Both the position numbers and the translations under genes were made by a program. Shown here piece by piece: positions 43,132 to 51,687 of a stretch of DNA of 64,000 nucleotides. Under the pieces are notes generated by a model. The model did not search any database. It saw nothing but the letters and a program-made list of their open reading frames with translations, and was not told the origin of the DNA. Each line of letters begins with the position of its first letter. The stretch's first letter is position 1. Source of the DNA: a virus; IMG/VR virus record IMGVR_UViG_3300005253_000017, positions 39,841 through 103,840 of that record. The stretch is one strand, 5' to 3'.

Positions 43132-43374
43132 CTACTTCAGCATTGCCCAAGCATTCAGTATGCCAAGGCCACCTAAAAACGCTATCAATAACCAAAGGCG
43201 CAGTCGCACCTTGTCCAATCTCTTTGTCAAAGGACACGTCTCTTCCCTAGTAGCCATATGCTCTGACATAATCTCTCTAGCACCCTCGCGTCCGGCCTCC
43301 AATGCGATATCCCTGGCCCACTCATCGAGAGGCACGCGAATCTTAATCTTGCTGCCGTTCACGTCATCCGACAT
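43132..43374 (-). CDS. Small membrane-anchored protein (80 aa)
   Basis: A helical N-terminal half (EWARDIALEAGREGAREIM) and a single C-terminal transmembrane segment (about 58-78) that ends at the protein's C-terminus. Proteins with this layout in phage operons include hemolysin-XhlA-like holins, but the family is not established here. It overlaps the glycosyltransferase gene by 11 bases. Confidence 0.5.
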   Translation of the reverse strand: MSDDVNGSKIKIRVPLDEWARDIALEAGREGAREIMSEHMATREETCPLTKRLDKVRLRLWLLIAFLGGLGILNAWAMLK

Positions 43375-44548
43375 TCTTTAGACCCACCCTCTTTCCCAGT
43401 AATTCCTCAAACAGGGTGATGAACTGTTGCGCTGTATTCGCCGAATCGAATTCCCGTTCAGCTGTTTCCCTGTTGCGCTTCATCTCTCGGTCTCGATTAT
43501 CTCTCCACGCCTTCCATGCGGATTCTATCGCTTCAGCAAATTCGGGGAGGTCCTCAGGCTCCGCCGTAAATGGCGTGTACTGATTGCCGGTACCGGCGAC
43601 TACCTGAAGCCCACAGGCTAGGGCCTCCCTAACTGTCCGCGTCGCCATCCTGTGGGGCGTTATCAGTATGTCAGCCGCCGAGTATACGTCCCGTAGGTGA
43701 TGAACCATTGGCAGCAGTTCGCCCAATATCTTTCGTTCCTTGAGACAATCGAATAATACGTTCTTGCCCCGCCCATTCTTATCCACCCCGTAAAAGTGTA
43801 TCCTCGCTTCCGGGCACTTCTGGGCGAACAGGACAAAGGCGTTCAATACATGGAAGGGGTCCTTATCCATTCGCCAGATGTCGGCCACGACCACGTTTGG
43901 CTTTCCGGCCCGTCCACCAAAGTCATAATCGGTATCCTGCCTGGTCCAGTATTCCAAGTTAACAAAGGGAGAGAACGCACGCACATCCGGGAACACGAGC
44001 CTCCAGTAATGCTCAAATCCCGGCCACAGCGTTACCATCGTCTTCCATCGGGGTTCGTCATTCATCTTCTTGTAGATACTGTATATCGGGGTGGCTCCGC
44101 TCTGCTCAATCCTATATGAGCTATTCGGCCTCCCATGGGCAACGTGAATCCAAGGGCCTTTGTGATCAAAGAACTGCTTATCAACCCCACTGTGACTCAC
44201 GATAATATCTGACTCGATGGCGAAGCTTGGGGGAGCAATGCACACACCCCTGTCCGCGTGCCAGTCAGGCGGTCGGAAGGGAATCTGCTGTTCGTCAAGA
44301 ACGATGTCAAACTCCTCATCGCATTTGGGACACTTGCCCTTCTTCATCTTCCGCTGGACCTTACCGTCAACTTCTTTCCGGGAAGGTCGGGGGTCCACTA
44401 TATGAGCGTTGATGCCCAGCTTCCGCTCGGCCAGCACCAGGTCGCGGGCGGTCTCGTACATCCCACAGGCGTGCGGAGTCGCGGGAACCACGTGCGCCAC
44501 CTTTAACTTCTTAGGTCGTCTCTTAATTTTTGTCTTCTTCTTTATCAT
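43364..44548 (-). CDS. Glycosyltransferase (GT4-like, GT-B) inside the virion operon
   Basis: The 394-residue protein has a GT-B fold. A basic N-terminus precedes KVAHVVPATPHACGMYETARDL (acceptor-side start), and the C-terminal domain shows KPNVVVADIWRMDKDP, IHFYGVDK and TVRAREA-like donor-loop segments near TRTVREALACG. A CPKCDEEF insert near 80 looks like a zinc knuckle. It is encoded among fibre genes, so virion glycosylation or assembly-linked sugar transfer is a possible role. Confidence 0.75.
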   Translation of the reverse strand: MIKKKTKIKRRPKKLKVAHVVPATPHACGMYETARDLVLAERKLGINAHIVDPRPSRKEVDGKVQRKMKKGKCPKCDEEFDIVLDEQQIPFRPPDWHADRGVCIAPPSFAIESDIIVSHSGVDKQFFDHKGPWIHVAHGRPNSSYRIEQSGATPIYSIYKKMNDEPRWKTMVTLWPGFEHYWRLVFPDVRAFSPFVNLEYWTRQDTDYDFGGRAGKPNVVVADIWRMDKDPFHVLNAFVLFAQKCPEARIHFYGVDKNGRGKNVLFDCLKERKILGELLPMVHHLRDVYSAADILITPHRMATRTVREALACGLQVVAGTGNQYTPFTAEPEDLPEFAEAIESAWKAWRDNRDREMKRNRETAEREFDSANTAQQFITLFEELLGKRVGLKNVG

Positions 44549-44551
44549 TAC

Positions 44552-45163
44552 CTACTCATCATATTCATGCAACCCCACAAGAAACTTGGCGGTCGCGTTG
44601 TTTGTTGCATTCCAGCAACGAGCATAGATTTTTAAACCCACATCTAGTCGAGGCATCTGAAGTTCGACAGGAGCACCATTTGATTTAGTGCCCGTGGTTA
44701 AATTTTCAGCTAAAAATTCCGAGAAATCGCTATCAGCTATCGCGTCCGACAGCACGTCGCTCGTGCCCGCTCCCACATAATAGATTCGGAATTTATAGAG
44801 GGTATCCGCCGACAAATCGTCGATGAGAATATGGTGCATATCAAACTTCGTCTTGCCAACCCCTACCGGCGTGTCCGTTGTCCCAATCACAAGGGCCTCA
44901 TCATTGGCATCTGTACCATAGGTATTGGCCCCAGAAATACATGTAAAGTCAGAAAGAGAATCCGTCGTACCCCAAGCACTAACACCGACCTGCGTGGCCC
45001 GCTTGCCAAACCAACACTCACGGGAATGATGGTGGGTTTCAAGTGTCCCGGATTCAATGTTTGTATCAGATACGATTTGGGCAACATCAGACAACTGAGA
45101 ACCCAAGACGGCAACTTCCGCTGTTACATATGTCGATGATACTCCAGCCGCATTCCAAGTCAT
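44552..45163 (-). CDS. Hypothetical virion protein (203 aa)
   Basis: A beta-rich protein (YVTAEVAVLGSQLSDVAQI; LYKFRIYYVGAGTSD) with a His triplet (THHHSRECW) and few charged residues, as is common in phage appendage proteins. It is encoded between the glycosyltransferase and the long adhesin-like gene. The function is unknown. Confidence 0.5.
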   Translation of the reverse strand: MTWNAAGVSSTYVTAEVAVLGSQLSDVAQIVSDTNIESGTLETHHHSRECWFGKRATQVGVSAWGTTDSLSDFTCISGANTYGTDANDEALVIGTTDTPVGVGKTKFDMHHILIDDLSADTLYKFRIYYVGAGTSDVLSDAIADSDFSEFLAENLTTGTKSNGAPVELQMPRLDVGLKIYARCWNATNNATAKFLVGLHEYDE

Positions 45164-45167
45164 TTAT

Positions 45168-46496
45168 TCACACTCCCACCCCGCACATTGCTAGGCTACC
45201 GACTGCAGGGGCGAACTCGACATCCGAGTTGCCGGTTCCATCGACAGACCCGTATCCCTGTATCGTGCCTCCGACACTCATATCGAGAGCCGTAATCGTT
45301 CCAAGCCGTATCGTCCCGTTGGTGTTAGCGATGTCTGCAGCGGCGATGCCGGTGGCGTTGAGGTTGCCGGAACACTCAACATCCGCTGTGCCAAAGTCGA
45401 TCCCGTTACCAGCGTTGTTAGCCGCGTTTCCGTAACGGAGACTTGCAATCTGATGATAACCTGAACCAAAATCAATCTTCCCCCAGCGACCCGCACTGGC
45501 AGCAGGCGTCCCTAAGACAACCTCGCTCTCGCCTCCTTTGATGTCGAATGTTACCATATCAAGCGTGACAGTTCTGTCGCCGCTGCTGCCGTATATGCGA
45601 ATTACTCCAGTACCTGTGTTGAGATCTCCATCCATTGTAAGCACGTTGCCATCATAACCTTGAAGATTAAATAGCGCATTATTGAGGGTGATGCCTGCTC
45701 CGCTGGACCGGCTTCCGCTAAGATTGATTGTCGTATTAGAACTTGCGGTACCTGCGAAAGACCAAAAATTGTCGGGAGGAAAACGCACATAGAATAGGTT
45801 AGCACCTTGATAAGTACCTGACCCAGCGAGTTTCCTACAGTAGAACGTGCCGATGAGCGTGCCAACGACACCTGCTGCGATGTTTAGTCCAGCAAGCGCA
45901 TTACTGGGGCCAGCGTTGATGAGACTCCCCGTACCTGACATCGTCCAATCGCCAGTCGTGGTGATTGTTCCTGCACAAATGATGCTACCTGCAATATCGA
46001 AGTCATTCCCGCCGTCTGCGAAGGTCCCGGTTACCACTTGGAAGTTATCCACCAGCGAATCCGCTTGGAGCGTGACTGTAGAACCTGCATTGAGGATAAG
46101 TCCAAAGATGCGTACACCAGCGGTTAGTTGATATGCTCCTCCACCGTCAAAGTTCAACCGCCCGGTCATGCCGGTCATGATGAGGTTAGCACCTACCGTG
46201 ACATGCCCGGCTACGAGGATGTCCCCGCCTCCGGTGAACGTCCCGCTGAGATTGGTAATCACCCCGTCGCAGTCGATGTCGTTGTTCATGCTGACTGAGC
46301 CGGTGAACCCGGTCATGGTCAACCCGCCGATATTGACATTATTATCCATCGTCGCGGCACCGGAGTTGACCGTAAAGATTGCAACGTCTCCCGCTCCGGG
46401 CGGAGCGACATCCTGAACACCGTCGTCCGCGTCACACCAGTTGTCCGGCGCGCCGGGCCAGTTGAAGGCGGCTTGTGGAGCGTACTTATTTGCCAT
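45168..46496 (-). CDS. Adhesin-like beta-helical virion protein (442 aa)
   Basis: Asn/Gly/Thr-rich repeated strands (NVNIGGLTMTGFTGSVSM, LNFDGGGAYQLTAGVRI, TTTGDWTMSGTGSLINAG) give an autotransporter-adhesin-like beta-solenoid over almost the whole length. The low charge, repeated turns and lack of a signal peptide fit a phage fibre. No enzymatic motif is seen. Confidence 0.65.
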   Translation of the reverse strand: MANKYAPQAAFNWPGAPDNWCDADDGVQDVAPPGAGDVAIFTVNSGAATMDNNVNIGGLTMTGFTGSVSMNNDIDCDGVITNLSGTFTGGGDILVAGHVTVGANLIMTGMTGRLNFDGGGAYQLTAGVRIFGLILNAGSTVTLQADSLVDNFQVVTGTFADGGNDFDIAGSIICAGTITTTGDWTMSGTGSLINAGPSNALAGLNIAAGVVGTLIGTFYCRKLAGSGTYQGANLFYVRFPPDNFWSFAGTASSNTTINLSGSRSSGAGITLNNALFNLQGYDGNVLTMDGDLNTGTGVIRIYGSSGDRTVTLDMVTFDIKGGESEVVLGTPAASAGRWGKIDFGSGYHQIASLRYGNAANNAGNGIDFGTADVECSGNLNATGIAAADIANTNGTIRLGTITALDMSVGGTIQGYGSVDGTGNSDVEFAPAVGSLAMCGVGV

Positions 46497-46573
46497 CAGA
46501 TCGGCTCCAGGGCCGGTTCCTCACTGGCGAGGTCGATCTTCGTAACTCGGAAAGCTGTTACTGTTTTAGACAT
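46496..46573 (-). CDS. Tiny peptide gene (25 aa)
   Basis: ATG at 46573 opens a 25-codon frame whose TGA overlaps the next ATG. AAGGAG lies about 10 bases before the start. The peptide is MSKTVTAFRVTKIDL... with an acidic end. It fits the gene-packing pattern, but coding is not proven. Confidence 0.4.
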   Translation of the reverse strand: MSKTVTAFRVTKIDLASEEPALEPI

Positions 46574-46586
46574 CCTACTGTACTCC

Positions 46587-46976
46587 TTACGATGTGGCCT
46601 TACTGACCTTTACCCCACCGTGAACACCCGAAGTGCTCGCAACCAGTGTAAGGTACTTGCTAGAAGCGCTTGTCGGGATACCGTCAGCGGCGAGACCAAA
46701 TTCGATCATAACCCCCCCCTTAGTCGCAAACTCAGCCGGACCCCAAACGCTTACCTCGCTAGTTCCCGCTCCGTCGTCATCATAGTAGATACCGACCGAC
46801 CCGGCCGCGTCCATCGTAAAGTGCATCGCGTGAAGCCGCTGAACCGATGTGCCCGTAGGTGCCAGGAGGGTTTGCCGTCCGGCGGCAGGCAATGAGACTA
46901 CGACGGACGTAAAGGTAAGCCCCGCTCCGACAGCAGATTCCATTGCCACCAATCCTGAAGCTGTATTCCAAGCCAT
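46587..46976 (-). CDS. Small virion protein (129 aa)
   Basis: A low-complexity beta-rich protein (MAWNTASGLVAMESAVGAGL; LTLVASTSGVHGGV). MAWNT... and MTWNA... starts recur in other small proteins of this operon (44552 gene), suggesting shared fold pieces. The function is unknown. Confidence 0.5.
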   Translation of the reverse strand: MAWNTASGLVAMESAVGAGLTFTSVVVSLPAAGRQTLLAPTGTSVQRLHAMHFTMDAAGSVGIYYDDDGAGTSEVSVWGPAEFATKGGVMIEFGLAADGIPTSASSKYLTLVASTSGVHGGVKVSKATS

Positions 46977-47363
46977 TTATCTCACCATCCATCTCACGGC
47001 CGTCATCGCGTCACTCGCCGTATTGCATGCCGCCCTAAATCTAGTAGCATAGGCTCCCTTGAGTCTCATCCACAACATCCCGGTTGATCCTACTCCTAAC
47101 GCAGTCATATCCGTATCACAACCCAACAGAGGTTCTTGTATACCTGTAGTAAAATCTGACGCTGTACTTGCTACCGTATGAAAGCTCGCGGACGAATGGG
47201 GTTGAACCTGAATGTCGAAGGAGACAAAGACATTTCCCACGTCTGAATTTCCGACTTCAGCCCACAGGTATTCCGCCCCCTCTCGAACTACTATTGTTTC
47301 CAGAACCGTAGTGTCCGAATCTACAGCTACGTCGGAAATTGTTCCCTTCCAGCCTGTAACCAT
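46977..47363 (-). CDS. Small virion protein (128 aa)
   Basis: Beta-rich (VFVSFDIQVQPHSSAS; GMLWMRLKGAYATRFRA). It opens with MVTGWKGTI, superficially like the tube proteins, but the shared tube core motif is absent. The role is unknown. Confidence 0.5.
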   Translation of the reverse strand: MVTGWKGTISDVAVDSDTTVLETIVVREGAEYLWAEVGNSDVGNVFVSFDIQVQPHSSASFHTVASTASDFTTGIQEPLLGCDTDMTALGVGSTGMLWMRLKGAYATRFRAACNTASDAMTAVRWMVR

Positions 47364-47442
47364 CTTTCCCTCCTGCTAATGGTGGTGGGGAAGGGCGCAT
47401 TGAAGTGTCGCTATTCCCGGCCATCACATTTGGTGCTCCGCC

Positions 47443-47487
47443 CCACGGGACTGCTCAGGAGCACGATGTCTATTGTGCGTCCCGTGG
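47443..47487. other. Nested inverted repeat, probable RNA hairpin
   Basis: CCACGGGAC (47443-47451) and GTCCCGTGG (47479-47487) form a perfect 9-bp outer stem. Inside lie TGCTC-AG-GAGCA and GCAC...GTGC. It sits in the 138-base gap after the gene at 47502-47861. It could end or attenuate the transcript; on the virion-operon strand it is not followed by a T-run. Confidence 0.5.
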
Positions 47488-47501
47488 TAAATCTTTGGTT
47501 G

Positions 47502-47861
47502 TTACTCTGCGTCTTCGTCCTTCACAGAACGACGTTTTCTCTCTGTAGTCTTTGTCTCAAGGATAATCGCCATGGATTTAAGCCCCTTCATCTCATCATC
47601 CTTCTTAATCGCAATCAGTTCCTCAGCCACACGCCCCGGAACCCACATCTGGGCGGTCTCGTGATTCCACTTCACGGTCTTCTTTCCGTTAGGGTCAATT
47701 TCCTCTTCCTTTGTCATGTGCAACATCTTACTATTGATTCGCACATAGTTAGGAGACTGAACCTCAATCAATACATTTGCATCTTCCGTATCCGGATCGA
47801 AATTGTGCCCCTTCTTGGGGTTCCATTCCATCGTCTGTCCTACTGTCGCTTCTGCCATCAT
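47502..47861 (-). CDS. Hypothetical virion-operon protein (119 aa)
   Basis: It begins MMAEATVGQTMEWNPKKGH and ends in a basic acidic-mixed tail (KRRSVKDEDAE). Beta-rich in the middle. Family unknown. Confidence 0.5.
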   Translation of the reverse strand: MMAEATVGQTMEWNPKKGHNFDPDTEDANVLIEVQSPNYVRINSKMLHMTKEEEIDPNGKKTVKWNHETAQMWVPGRVAEELIAIKKDDEMKGLKSMAIILETKTTERKRRSVKDEDAE

Positions 47862-47966
47862 TTACTTACTCCAAGCTCCGTTCATTTCGCAACGGGCCTT
47901 AATCCTAACCGAAGGCGGTAGCCCCCGGATAGGAGACAATATACTCAAGCCAATGGGGAAGCTCTA

Positions 47967-48434
47967 TCATACCACCATGCGCACGTGACCCACATTCGAT
48001 CCAGCGTCACTCACCCAAAGTGTTCCCACAGGGCCAGTTGGGGCCACATCGGACAGCCCAGAGAGCACCAAGACATCCGAGTCGGCCTTATAATACATCC
48101 GATAATCAATATCATCACCAAACTGAAGCTGCTGCGTATCGGAGAACTTTACGTCCGCCCCAGAAATCGCCCAAGTTCCACCCAAAACCACTAAAGACCC
48201 ATTCCAAGTCATCGTGGCGTCGCCGCCGTCACCTAACTGAAGTTCTTGGGTATCCGAAAAACGAATATCGCCACCCTTAAACTCAAATGCCGTATATGTG
48301 GTGTTGTACCGCATTCCCACATCGCCGTCATTGCCGAAGTAAAAATATGCATTGTCCCGCATAAATACAGCGTCGGGATACTTCTCCATCGCGGAATTTG
48401 TTTGGCGGGTTGAATCAATTGCAATCGTAGCCAT
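47967..48434 (-). CDS. Virion protein with internal repeat (155 aa)
   Basis: Residues near 57-87 and 95-125 repeat a unit: FSDTQELQLGDGGDATMTWN, then FSDTQQLQFGDDIDYRMYY. Each is followed by a short VLVLSG/VLGG strand. Such repeats are common in phage decoration or fibre proteins. It is encoded in the 5' part of the operon near the capsid genes. The role is unknown. Confidence 0.55.
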   Translation of the reverse strand: MATIAIDSTRQTNSAMEKYPDAVFMRDNAYFYFGNDGDVGMRYNTTYTAFEFKGGDIRFSDTQELQLGDGGDATMTWNGSLVVLGGTWAISGADVKFSDTQQLQFGDDIDYRMYYKADSDVLVLSGLSDVAPTGPVGTLWVSDAGSNVGHVRMVV

Positions 48435-48651
48435 TTGCTACTCCTATCGTCCCAATCCCAACCCAGGCTTCATACGTGCTAGCCACTCGGGCGGGTAGGA
48501 CGGCCAGAATCCCGAGTCTTTTACACACTTGCCCATATACAAAATATCAGGGTCGAGGGAAAGGAGACAAAACCTCGACCCTGACTCCCTCCAAAATCAT
48601 GCATGCCTTCTTCGCACGCATGCCCTCTACTTCTTACTTAACTAACTGCGG
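48435..48651. other. Structured intergenic spacer after the decoration-like gene
   Basis: The 217 bases contain no gene of convincing length. They hold the terminator-like hairpin at 48547-48584 and, closer to the upstream gene, GCATGC (48601-48606) and GCATGC (48618-48623) that can form a small hairpin. The spacer separates the capsid genes from the rest of the virion operon. Confidence 0.5.
48547..48584 (-). terminator. Probable transcription terminator/attenuator after capsid genes
   Basis: TCAGGGTCGAGG (48547-48558) pairs perfectly with CCTCGACCCTGA (48573-48584) across a 14-base loop. On the - strand the stem is followed by TATTTTG, a weak T-run. It lies downstream of the 170-residue decoration-like gene and before the next gene, so it would let capsid genes be expressed at higher level than the fibre genes. 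Confidence 0.55.
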
Positions 48652-49164
48652 CTAGAACGCGGCTCTAGCGCCACGCCACCTCGCCTCAGCCAGGTTATGG
48701 CCAATGAACACCTGCGAACACTTACCGCCTGTCCCATCTGAATCGTACTGAACTTTCACATATCTGCCAACATTAGGACAAGTGATGACATAAATCGCGG
48801 CCTCGTTGATTGTCGAAATCTTGTTGGAACTGACGGTGATATCGCTAACGGTATCCTCAAACGCCAGAATTGCGTACAATTCGGTGTCTCGGGTATCCGA
48901 AACGATCTCAACCAGTCGCGTCCCATCGGAGACTACGGCAGTAATCTGTGTGCCGGAACCAGCCCCGAAGTCGCTCACATTCGAAGTCCAAACCTGAATG
49001 TTTGCCATATCGGACTGGGAGGGCACAGTATCAACATAAAGAACCAGCGTGCCATTATTTGCATTGCCAGTGTCCAGCTCCTGCAAGAACAGGTCGCTAC
49101 CAGTGGCACCCGTAGATTCACGCGCGCCGAGTGAAAACTTACTTACTGAAAGTATGCCCTTCAT
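48652..49164 (-). CDS. Capsid decoration-like protein (170 aa)
   Basis: It is encoded 14 bases after the major capsid gene, the usual place of a decoration or cement protein. It is beta-rich (NGTLVLYVDTVPSQSDMANIQ; RDTELYAILAFED) and ends in a short helix (HNLAEARWRGARAAF). No family is recognised. The role is inferred from position. Confidence 0.55.
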   Translation of the reverse strand: MKGILSVSKFSLGARESTGATGSDLFLQELDTGNANNGTLVLYVDTVPSQSDMANIQVWTSNVSDFGAGSGTQITAVVSDGTRLVEIVSDTRDTELYAILAFEDTVSDITVSSNKISTINEAAIYVITCPNVGRYVKVQYDSDGTGGKCSQVFIGHNLAEARWRGARAAF

Positions 49165-49178
49165 TCTCTACGCACCTC

Positions 49179-50285
49179 CTACGTGCTAATACCCTTGATA
49201 ACAACAAAGCCCTCGCCATGCTTGATCATTGATCCAACATGTTTTGTAAGTCGGAGCCCAATCTGATCAGTCGTGAAGTACACGTGTTCTGATGTCTTAA
49301 TACTGAAACCCTGTCCATCGCCGATTAAGAGTTCGCTCCAAATACCGCCCACAATATAGCTCTCCCCTGAGGAGGGGCGGTTGGTAACAGAAATCTTGGT
49401 GGTAGTCTTAAGGGGAGCGCCAAAGATGTTATCCAACTTGGCGACCCCGATGCCTGCAGACCCTGTAAGCAGATAGCGACCATTAGCATCTTTCAGCTGG
49501 TCAAGGTCGTTCTGGGTACGGGGGTGCATGACCCACCCGGTGATCTCATTAAACGCATTGAGGCGAACATTGTACATGGCATCCTTGATATTGTCTACGC
49601 CAACAGCGGCCGACAAATCAGTGGACAGCACTCTGGGCTGGTAATAAATGCCCAGCGGACGCTGCCCGCCAGGGCCTTCCAAGAACGCAAGGTCCTCTTC
49701 AAGCGCAAGCTCGCGGGCGAGTTCGTTACGAACTACGTCCTCCATGTTCACTCGTGCGTTTCGCAGAATCTCTGACGACATCTTATACAGACACACCATC
49801 TTTTTGAGTTCCAGGGTATCTCGCCCGAATCCCAATCCGGTATCTTCATTAATTGTTGAGGCTTCGCTTCCCCAACTAATCGCGGGACCTTCGGTGATCG
49901 AATTGAACTCGATCTTGTCAGTTCCCGTGACAGGCATAATTCCAACACCAGGCATGTTCCGTACGACCGCCTTATCCTTGAGCAATCCAATTACACTGGT
50001 GCTCAGAATGGGCGGAACGAACACGCCGCCGAGGTTACCAGCGTCCTGACCCAGGGCCTTGAAGAGCTTTTCCTCTTCAGGGGCCTGCTTCCAAACAAGG
50101 TCACCATAGATAACCCCGCCGATATACTTAATCAGCGAGAGGTTTTCCGCAGTTACTTGAATGTCCGCAGGATCAGTCGTGTCGCCACCGGACTTGCGCG
50201 TTTGTGTTTCCGTCTTCACAGTTGTTGCTTTGGCCAATCCCGACTTCGCAGCTTTGATAAGCTTATCTAGTTCGCTCTTCTTCAC
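49179..50285 (-). CDS. Major capsid protein (HK97 fold)
   Basis: The 368-residue protein has the HK97 capsid pattern. A charged N-terminal helical segment (about 1-45) would be removed by the prohead protease. GGVFVPPILSTSVIGLLKDKAVVRNMP follows, then the E-loop region FNSITEGPAISWGSEAS, LEEDLAFLEGPGG with the helix of the spine, and P-domain strands ending SELLIGDGQGF. It forms the shell. It is encoded just after the scaffold-like gene. Confidence 0.9.
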   Translation of the reverse strand: MKKSELDKLIKAAKSGLAKATTVKTETQTRKSGGDTTDPADIQVTAENLSLIKYIGGVIYGDLVWKQAPEEEKLFKALGQDAGNLGGVFVPPILSTSVIGLLKDKAVVRNMPGVGIMPVTGTDKIEFNSITEGPAISWGSEASTINEDTGLGFGRDTLELKKMVCLYKMSSEILRNARVNMEDVVRNELARELALEEDLAFLEGPGGQRPLGIYYQPRVLSTDLSAAVGVDNIKDAMYNVRLNAFNEITGWVMHPRTQNDLDQLKDANGRYLLTGSAGIGVAKLDNIFGAPLKTTTKISVTNRPSSGESYIVGGIWSELLIGDGQGFSIKTSEHVYFTTDQIGLRLTKHVGSMIKHGEGFVVIKGIST

Positions 50286-50302
50286 TGTTACGTCCTTCCT
50301 GA

Positions 50303-51457
50303 CTAACCTTCATTTACTTGCTCTTCCATTGCCTCTGCAACTAAACGTTCGGCTTCGTCATCGGGGATTTCTGGGTCATCCTCGGCAGCCTGTCGTGCAT
50401 CCAGTGCAGCAAGTACACCTTCGGTGACCTTCGGGATCAGGCTCTCAGTGATTTCACTGACGAGCTTGGCCGTGTCTACCGAGGGGGCAGTTGCCGGACT
50501 CTTGGCAGGCTCCTCCGTCGTTTGCGTCTGGTTCCCCTCCGAAGTATTTTCTACGGCAGGTTCAGTTTCGTCAGACATTTTATCAACCTCTATCTCTATA
50601 GGTTCTACTTCCTCGGTTTCCGAGGCAAGTTTGATAACTGCTACCATGGCATCCTTCGCATCCTGCGGCAGGTCGTCCATGTACAAATTGATAGTCTCGG
50701 CGTGCTCGGCCAGTCCCTTGGCGAGATCGCCGTCCATCTCAGGGTCAGCCTCAATACCAAGCAGGGTGCTCAGTATCTCCAGGTCATGTTGTTCCGCCTT
50801 TGTCACTCGTTGTGCTCCCTCCAACATCTTCCGGGCCTGTGCCTGCAAACTCTTTTTCTTAGTGGCCGGGATATTCTCCTGAGATATCTTGGCAATCGCG
50901 TCCCTCAAATGGGGTAGGTCAATATTGCCTTCTGCATTCCTCACAGGGAAGTGTCTTAAAGACCGAGGCAAAGTCTTGCCCTCGCCGTCAACCTTGCCGC
51001 CCTTCTCGACATACAGGAACGAGCCATCCGGCAGGTCGTTGACAAACTTGGCAGTCCATTCGGTCTTACCCAGCTTCTTGGGGTCGTTCTTGGCTAGCCT
51101 ATGGACTGTGGAATTCTTAAATCCCCCGTTAGAGGTCCCCTTGTTCTCCGTCACGTACTCACAAACAACTGATACATGCTCGGTCCCAATCGGCCAGTAG
51201 CTCACGTGGAACGATTGAGGGTCGGTCACCTTCTTGCCGTTGACCTTCAGCATGGTGGTCTCCGGCGTGCCCTTGCTCTGGAAGTCAATCGTTAGCTCAA
51301 AGTCCGCCTTGTCTAGTTCCACCGGCATCCCGTCGGCATTTTTGTAGAATAGGAAGGGAGTCAGGTTGGCGGGACGGTCTACAAATGAAACCTCATCAAT
51401 CACAAGGTCTCGAAGTCGCCGCCTTCGTTTTCGTCTCTCGTTTGTCATGCGTGCCAT
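50303..51457 (-). CDS. Scaffold-like protein with XkdF C-terminal segment (384 aa)
   Basis: It opens with a very basic leader (RRKRRRRLRDL) and then IDEVSFVDRPANLTPFLFYK, the segment that in XkdF-type phage proteases follows the catalytic domain. The next part contains LPDGSFLYVE, GEGKTLPRSLRHFPVRNAEG and DLPHLRDAIAKI, a small domain known from phage head proteins (DUF6582-like). The last 150 residues are acidic and helical, as in scaffolds. It probably fills the procapsid during assembly. The matching protease half is encoded at 63527-64000, 12 kb away. Confidence 0.68.
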   Translation of the reverse strand: MARMTNERRKRRRRLRDLVIDEVSFVDRPANLTPFLFYKNADGMPVELDKADFELTIDFQSKGTPETTMLKVNGKKVTDPQSFHVSYWPIGTEHVSVVCEYVTENKGTSNGGFKNSTVHRLAKNDPKKLGKTEWTAKFVNDLPDGSFLYVEKGGKVDGEGKTLPRSLRHFPVRNAEGNIDLPHLRDAIAKISQENIPATKKKSLQAQARKMLEGAQRVTKAEQHDLEILSTLLGIEADPEMDGDLAKGLAEHAETINLYMDDLPQDAKDAMVAVIKLASETEEVEPIEIEVDKMSDETEPAVENTSEGNQTQTTEEPAKSPATAPSVDTAKLVSEITESLIPKVTEGVLAALDARQAAEDDPEIPDDEAERLVAEAMEEQVNEG

Positions 51458-51498
51458 AGTCTTGTCCAGATATTGTTCCCCTCACGCCTATGGCACGC
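51449..51498. promoter_or_regulatory. Perfect 11-bp inverted repeat covering the scaffold start codon
   Basis: GCGTGCCATAG (51449-51459) and CTATGGCACGC (51488-51498) are perfect inverted repeats with a 28-base spacer. The left arm contains the ATG of the - strand scaffold-like gene (51455-51457). In that mRNA the start codon would be paired in a hairpin. A second GC-rich hairpin (near 51497-51520) overlaps it. It could be a translational control element or a protein-binding operator. Confidence 0.6.
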
Positions 51499-51593
51499 GC
51501 CCGGTGGGGAACCGGGGCGTCCGCCAAAAAGGGAACTAACTTCTATCCGAACATTCAAAAACAAAGTCGAACTGGGGTAAATATTTAGGGTAA

Positions 51594-51622
51594 TCTTTAC
51601 AGGGTATGGCTATTAAGGACAA
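51594..51622 (-). promoter_or_regulatory. Possible promoter for the capsid/virion operon
   Basis: On the - strand TTGTCC (51622-51617) and TAAAGA (51599-51594) are 17 bases apart, a weak sigma70-like match. It would give a leader of about 130 bases holding the inverted repeats at 51449-51520. Phage-sigma promoters of other sequence are equally possible. Confidence 0.3.
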
Positions 51623-51640
51623 AAATATTTCATTTTTCTC

Positions 51641-51669
51641 TTGCTCTTTGTATCCAAAAAGGGTATAAT
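51641..51669 (+). promoter_or_regulatory. Promoter for the HNH endonuclease gene
   Basis: TTGCTC (51641-51646) and TATAAT (51664-51669) are 17 bases apart, a good sigma70-type match. The -10 box is part of a GGTAT-AATG-ATACC palindrome (51662-51675) that could be an operator or a small leader hairpin. CCGGAGG follows immediately as the ribosome-binding site. Confidence 0.6.
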
Positions 51670-51687
51670 GATACCGGAGGCTTAAAA

